8,124 nucleotides of DNA from CAYGWP01 sp964353455 (GTDB taxonomy: Bacteria; Planctomycetota; Phycisphaerae; FEN-1346): contig CAYGWP010000264.1 in assembly GCA_964353455.1 (NCBI GenBank), positions 1-8,124 of the forward strand. The letters run 5' to 3'. Under the pieces are notes generated by a model. It saw only the letters and a program-made list of their open reading frames with translations. It did not search any database and was not told the DNA's origin. The position numbers were made by a program, and so were the translations under genes. Below, piece after piece: positions 5,575 to 8,124 of the stretch; the stretch's first letter is position 1, and the number at the start of each line of letters is the position of its first letter.

Positions 5575-6477
5575 ATGGCCGCAGAGTTCAAGGACACCAT
5601 CCGCATCGGAACGCTCGTAAACGGCGGGCCCGGCACGGTCGAGTACATCCGCCAGATCCTGCCGCACGGTTTTGAGTCGTTCTCCATCACGTTCTGGAAG
5701 ACGTGCCTGGGGACGGACCTTAAGAAACTGGCCGAGGGCGTCAGGCGCGTTCTCGACGGCACGGGCGTCATCGTCTCAAGCGTCTCGGTCTTCGGCAACC
5801 CGCTGATGGATGGGCAGGAGGCGAAGGACAACCGCGAATCGTGGAAGCGGCTCATCGACGCCGCCAACCTTTTCGGCACGGACCTCGTCACGGGCTTCGC
5901 CGGGCGGGTGGTCGATAAGCCGATACCGGACTCGATGCCCGTCTATAAGAAGGTCTTCGGGCCGCTGGCGAAGCGCGCGGCCGACAAGGGCGTGCGCCTC
6001 GCGTTCGAGAACTGCGAGATGGGCGGCACGTGGGACAAGGGCGACTGGAACATCGCCCAGACGCCCCTCTGCTGGGAGATGATGCACGATGCCCTGCCCG
6101 CCGACAACATCGGCCTGGAGTGGGAACCGTGCCACCAGATGGTCAAACTCATCGACCCGATGGCCCAACTGCGGAAGTGGGTCGGCAGGATCTTCCACGT
6201 CCACGGCAAGGACGCCACGATTATGTGGGATGTGATACGCGAGTACGGCATCCGCGGCCCGAAGCAGTGGGCGTTCCACCGGACGCCCGGTTTCGGCGAC
6301 TCGAACTGGACGGACATCATTTCGGAACTCCGCCGCGGCGGTTTCAAAGGATGTATAGATATCGAAGGATGGCACGACCCCGTCTATCGCGGCGACCTGG
6401 AGATGACCGGCCAGGTGGCGGGCCTGAATTACCTCAAGCGCTGCCGGGCCGCGTTCGTACCGAACCCGAAAGTGTAG
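5575..6477 (+). CDS. Sugar phosphate isomerase/epimerase-like TIM-barrel protein
   Basis: The 300-residue product has the features of the xylose-isomerase-like TIM-barrel (AP endonuclease family 2) superfamily. The expected divalent-metal ligands lie at the ends of strands: E145 in LAFENCEMGG, E184 and H187 in GLEWEPCH, H208/H210 in FHVHGKDA, and E264 in IDIEGWHDP. Members isomerise or epimerise sugars, sugar phosphates or inositol derivatives in the cytoplasm; the actual substrate is not evident. E184 stands where many relatives have Asp (DxxH), a conservative change. No signal peptide is present. AAAGGAG at 5563-5569 lies five bases before ATG and fixes the start. The sulfatase gene follows 145 bp downstream on the same strand with a palindromic repeat between them, so the two are probably co-transcribed. 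The context suggests it handles a sugar released from a glycan, which is inference. Confidence 0.82.
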   Translation: MAAEFKDTIRIGTLVNGGPGTVEYIRQILPHGFESFSITFWKTCLGTDLKKLAEGVRRVLDGTGVIVSSVSVFGNPLMDGQEAKDNRESWKRLIDAANLFGTDLVTGFAGRVVDKPIPDSMPVYKKVFGPLAKRAADKGVRLAFENCEMGGTWDKGDWNIAQTPLCWEMMHDALPADNIGLEWEPCHQMVKLIDPMAQLRKWVGRIFHVHGKDATIMWDVIREYGIRGPKQWAFHRTPGFGDSNWTDIISELRRGGFKGCIDIEGWHDPVYRGDLEMTGQVAGLNYLKRCRAAFVPNPKV

Positions 6478-6489
6478 GCCGTGCCGTTA

Positions 6490-6588
6490 ACCCTCTCCCC
6501 TTGCGGGAGAGGGTGGCCGAAGGCCGGGTGAGGGGTAGCCGCGGATCGCCCCCTCACCCCCAACCCCTCTCCCACAAGGGGAGAGGGG
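6490..6588. repeat. Palindromic intergenic repeat, copy B
   Basis: This is the second copy of the element at 5287-5414, without the 30-bp insert. The first 31 bases (6490-6520) match copy A exactly, as does the block AGGCCGGGTGAGGGGT after the insert; the centre (6537-6549) and part of the right arm differ. The outer and inner arms are inverted, so the whole can fold into a long hairpin. It starts about 12 bases after the isomerase stop codon and could reduce read-through into the sulfatase gene or stabilise the upstream message. Confidence 0.75.
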
Positions 6589-6622
6589 CGAGTGTCGGGC
6601 TCGATGTAGGAGGGTGACAAGT

Positions 6623-8074
6623 ATGCTGAAACGTCGCGATTTTCTAAAGGGTGCCGCAGGCGTCGGCGCCGTCGGGGCGGGCCTTGCGCCGACGATCCTT
6701 GCCCGGGCGGCCGATGCCCCGCGCCGGCCCAACATCCTCTTCATCATGACCGACCAGCAACACTGGCGCATGATGAGTTGCGCGGGGAACGCGTACCTGA
6801 AGACCCCCGCCATGGACGGCCTTGCCGCCGCCGGCACGCGGTTCGACCTCGCGTATGCCGCATTCCCCCTCTGCATCCCCGCCCGCGTCGCCATGGTGAC
6901 CGGCCGCATGCCAAGCCGCTGCGGCATAACGGACAACATCGGCCAGGTGCCTGAGGCATTCCTCGGCGGCGTGAAGCGCGATGAGACGCTTGGCGCCGTC
7001 TTCCAGCGGGCCGGGTACGAGACCGCCTACGGCGGCAAGGTGCACCTGCCCAGGGGCCTCGGGCCGATCGACCAGTTGGGTTTCCAATATATCTCGAAGG
7101 ATGAGCGCGACGGCCTGGCCGATGCCTGCGTTGAGTTCCTCGGCCAGAAACACGACAAGCCGTTCCTCCTCGTGGCCTCGTTCATCAATCCGCACGATAT
7201 CTGCTACATGGCGATTGATGCGTTCGCCAGGGCCACCGGCTCGCCGCAGGCGTTCCCGCAGAGTAGCCGCGAGCGCTCCTGCCTGGCCGCGGCCATGCGC
7301 CTGCCGGACGGCGTCCCGCGAGAGGAGTTCTTCCGGAAACTGTGCCCGCCCGTGCCCGACAACTACGCCATACCCGCCGGCGAACCGGCGTGCGCCGTGG
7401 CCGAGAGGGCGTTCCGCGCGCACGTCCGGCAGAACTGGACCGATGAGGACTGGCGGATGCACCGCTGGGCCTACTGCCGACTCACGGAGCGCGTGGACGC
7501 CGAGATTGCCCGCGCCCTTGCCGCCCTTCGCCAGAACGGCCTCGAAGAGAACACCGTCGTCGTATTCACGAGCGACCACGGCGACATGGACGCATCGCAC
7601 CGGCTGGAACACAAGTCGGTCCTGTACGAGGAAGCCGCTCACGTGCCATTCATCATCAGCGCCAAGGGCGCGGCGCGGGCGGGCGCGGTTGACCGGACGC
7701 ACCTTGTATCGGCGCACCTCGATCTCATACCGACCCTGTGCGACTACGCCGGCATCGCGCCGCCGGCGGGCCTGCCCGGCCGCAGCATCCGCCCGCTGGT
7801 CGATGGCCGCGCGCCGCCCGCCTGGCGCGACGCCGTGGCAGCAGAGGTCCCCCGCGGACGCATGATCCGCACCGCACGCTTTAAGTACAACCGATTCAGC
7901 ACGGGCGAGGAACAACTCTTCGACATGGAGAAGGACCCCGGCGAACTCGCGGACCTTGCGCGCCTGCCGGATCAGCAGGCGGTCCTCGACGACCATCGCC
8001 GCCGCCTTGCCGCCTGGTGCACCGAGACCGGCGACACGTTCCTGTCATCCTCTCCCGCGCCGGCGAAGGCGTGA
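6623..8074 (+). CDS. Tat-exported type I sulfatase (arylsulfatase family)
   Basis: The 483-residue product begins with a twin-arginine signal, RRDFLKG at 4-10 followed by a Gly/Ala-rich stretch to about residue 31. The formylglycine sulfatase signature is C84-I-P-A-R followed by VAMVTGR, so Cys84 would be converted to formylglycine. Other active-site residues are in place: D44-Q45 (TDQQ), K139 and H141 (GGKVHLP), H191 (NPHD), D318-H319 (SDHGD) and K331 (EHK). The family removes sulfate esters from polysaccharides or small molecules, with calcium in the site. Length is typical. The C-terminal LFDMEKDPGELADLA (432-446) is a standard family ending. AGGAGG at 6608-6613 gives nine bases to the ATG at 6623; the GTG at 6614 abuts it and is unlikely. 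The maturing enzyme (FGE or anSME) is not in the window. The sulfated substrate is unknown. Confidence 0.93.
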   Translation: MLKRRDFLKGAAGVGAVGAGLAPTILARAADAPRRPNILFIMTDQQHWRMMSCAGNAYLKTPAMDGLAAAGTRFDLAYAAFPLCIPARVAMVTGRMPSRCGITDNIGQVPEAFLGGVKRDETLGAVFQRAGYETAYGGKVHLPRGLGPIDQLGFQYISKDERDGLADACVEFLGQKHDKPFLLVASFINPHDICYMAIDAFARATGSPQAFPQSSRERSCLAAAMRLPDGVPREEFFRKLCPPVPDNYAIPAGEPACAVAERAFRAHVRQNWTDEDWRMHRWAYCRLTERVDAEIARALAALRQNGLEENTVVVFTSDHGDMDASHRLEHKSVLYEEAAHVPFIISAKGAARAGAVDRTHLVSAHLDLIPTLCDYAGIAPPAGLPGRSIRPLVDGRAPPAWRDAVAAEVPRGRMIRTARFKYNRFSTGEEQLFDMEKDPGELADLARLPDQQAVLDDHRRRLAAWCTETGDTFLSSSPAPAKA

Positions 8075-8086
8075 TCGGCCCATGAA

Positions 8087-8112
8087 GTAGGCCGGGGCGC
8101 GCCCCGGCCTAC
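8087..8112 (+). terminator. Perfect 26-bp palindrome after the sulfatase gene
   Basis: GTAGGCCGGGGCG (8087-8099) is followed immediately by its exact reverse complement (8100-8112). It lies 12 bases after the sulfatase stop codon, where a terminator is expected. No clear T-run follows, and GTAGGCCGGGG-type palindromes are often dispersed repeats in such genomes, so it may be both a repeat and a transcript end. Confidence 0.5.
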
Positions 8113-8124
8113 ATGTTACAGCAG

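Noticed and set aside
5287..6588. CRISPR-like array from the two homologous repeats
   Set aside because: There are only two copies, about 1.2 kb apart with a gene between them, and no short regular spacers.
6644..7996. A 450-codon open frame on the minus strand opposite the sulfatase gene
   Set aside because: It is a mirror of GC-rich codons. The sulfatase frame has all its active-site motifs and a good ribosome-binding site, while the antisense product shows no recognisable domain.

Overview
The window is a high-GC bacterial segment holding what looks like part of a glycan-utilisation or glycan-modification locus. Five complete protein genes are present, and the start codon of a sixth lies at the left edge. 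The best guess for the source is the PVC group, most likely Planctomycetota and possibly a Phycisphaerae-like or Kiritimatiellota-like lineage. Support for this comes from a PEP-CTERM surface protein, a Tat-exported sulfatase, a divergent GH42-like protein, a xylose-isomerase-like TIM-barrel protein, and several GC-rich palindromic intergenic repeats. There is no rRNA or housekeeping gene to confirm the taxon.

Layout from left to right. Positions 1-3 (minus strand) hold a probable start codon with a near-perfect Shine-Dalgarno; that gene runs off the left edge. Positions 4-481 are a long intergenic region, rich in inverted repeats, between this gene and the plus-strand PEP-CTERM protein gene (482-1336). 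Two dyads in it share a GCATAG half-site, and the second overlaps a candidate promoter. The PEP-CTERM gene converges on a minus-strand pair across a 96-bp gap with two strong hairpins. The pair is transcribed right to left: an exported GH42-like protein (5243 to 3033), a 160-bp spacer with three hairpins, and an ADP-ribosylglycohydrolase-family protein (2872 to 1433). A divergent intergenic region (5244-5574) with a palindromic repeat and a good candidate promoter separates this pair from a plus-strand pair: a sugar phosphate isomerase/epimerase-like protein (5575-6477) and a sulfatase (6623-8074). The plus-strand pair is separated by a second copy of the same repeat. A 26-bp perfect palindrome follows the sulfatase.

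Working model (inference): the sulfatase and the GH42-like protein carry export signals and could act on a sulfated glycan outside the cytoplasm. The TIM-barrel isomerase/epimerase and the ADP-ribosylglycohydrolase-family protein lack signals and would act on imported products in the cytoplasm. The PEP-CTERM protein would be sorted to the envelope by an exosortase encoded elsewhere. No transporter, regulator, exosortase or sulfatase-maturing enzyme is in the window. I see no defence system, CRISPR array, tRNA or transposase gene. The points most worth a second look are the apparently degenerate catalytic residues of the GH42-like protein, the two related dyads upstream of the PEP-CTERM gene, and the paired repeats, one of which carries a 30-bp nested insertion.
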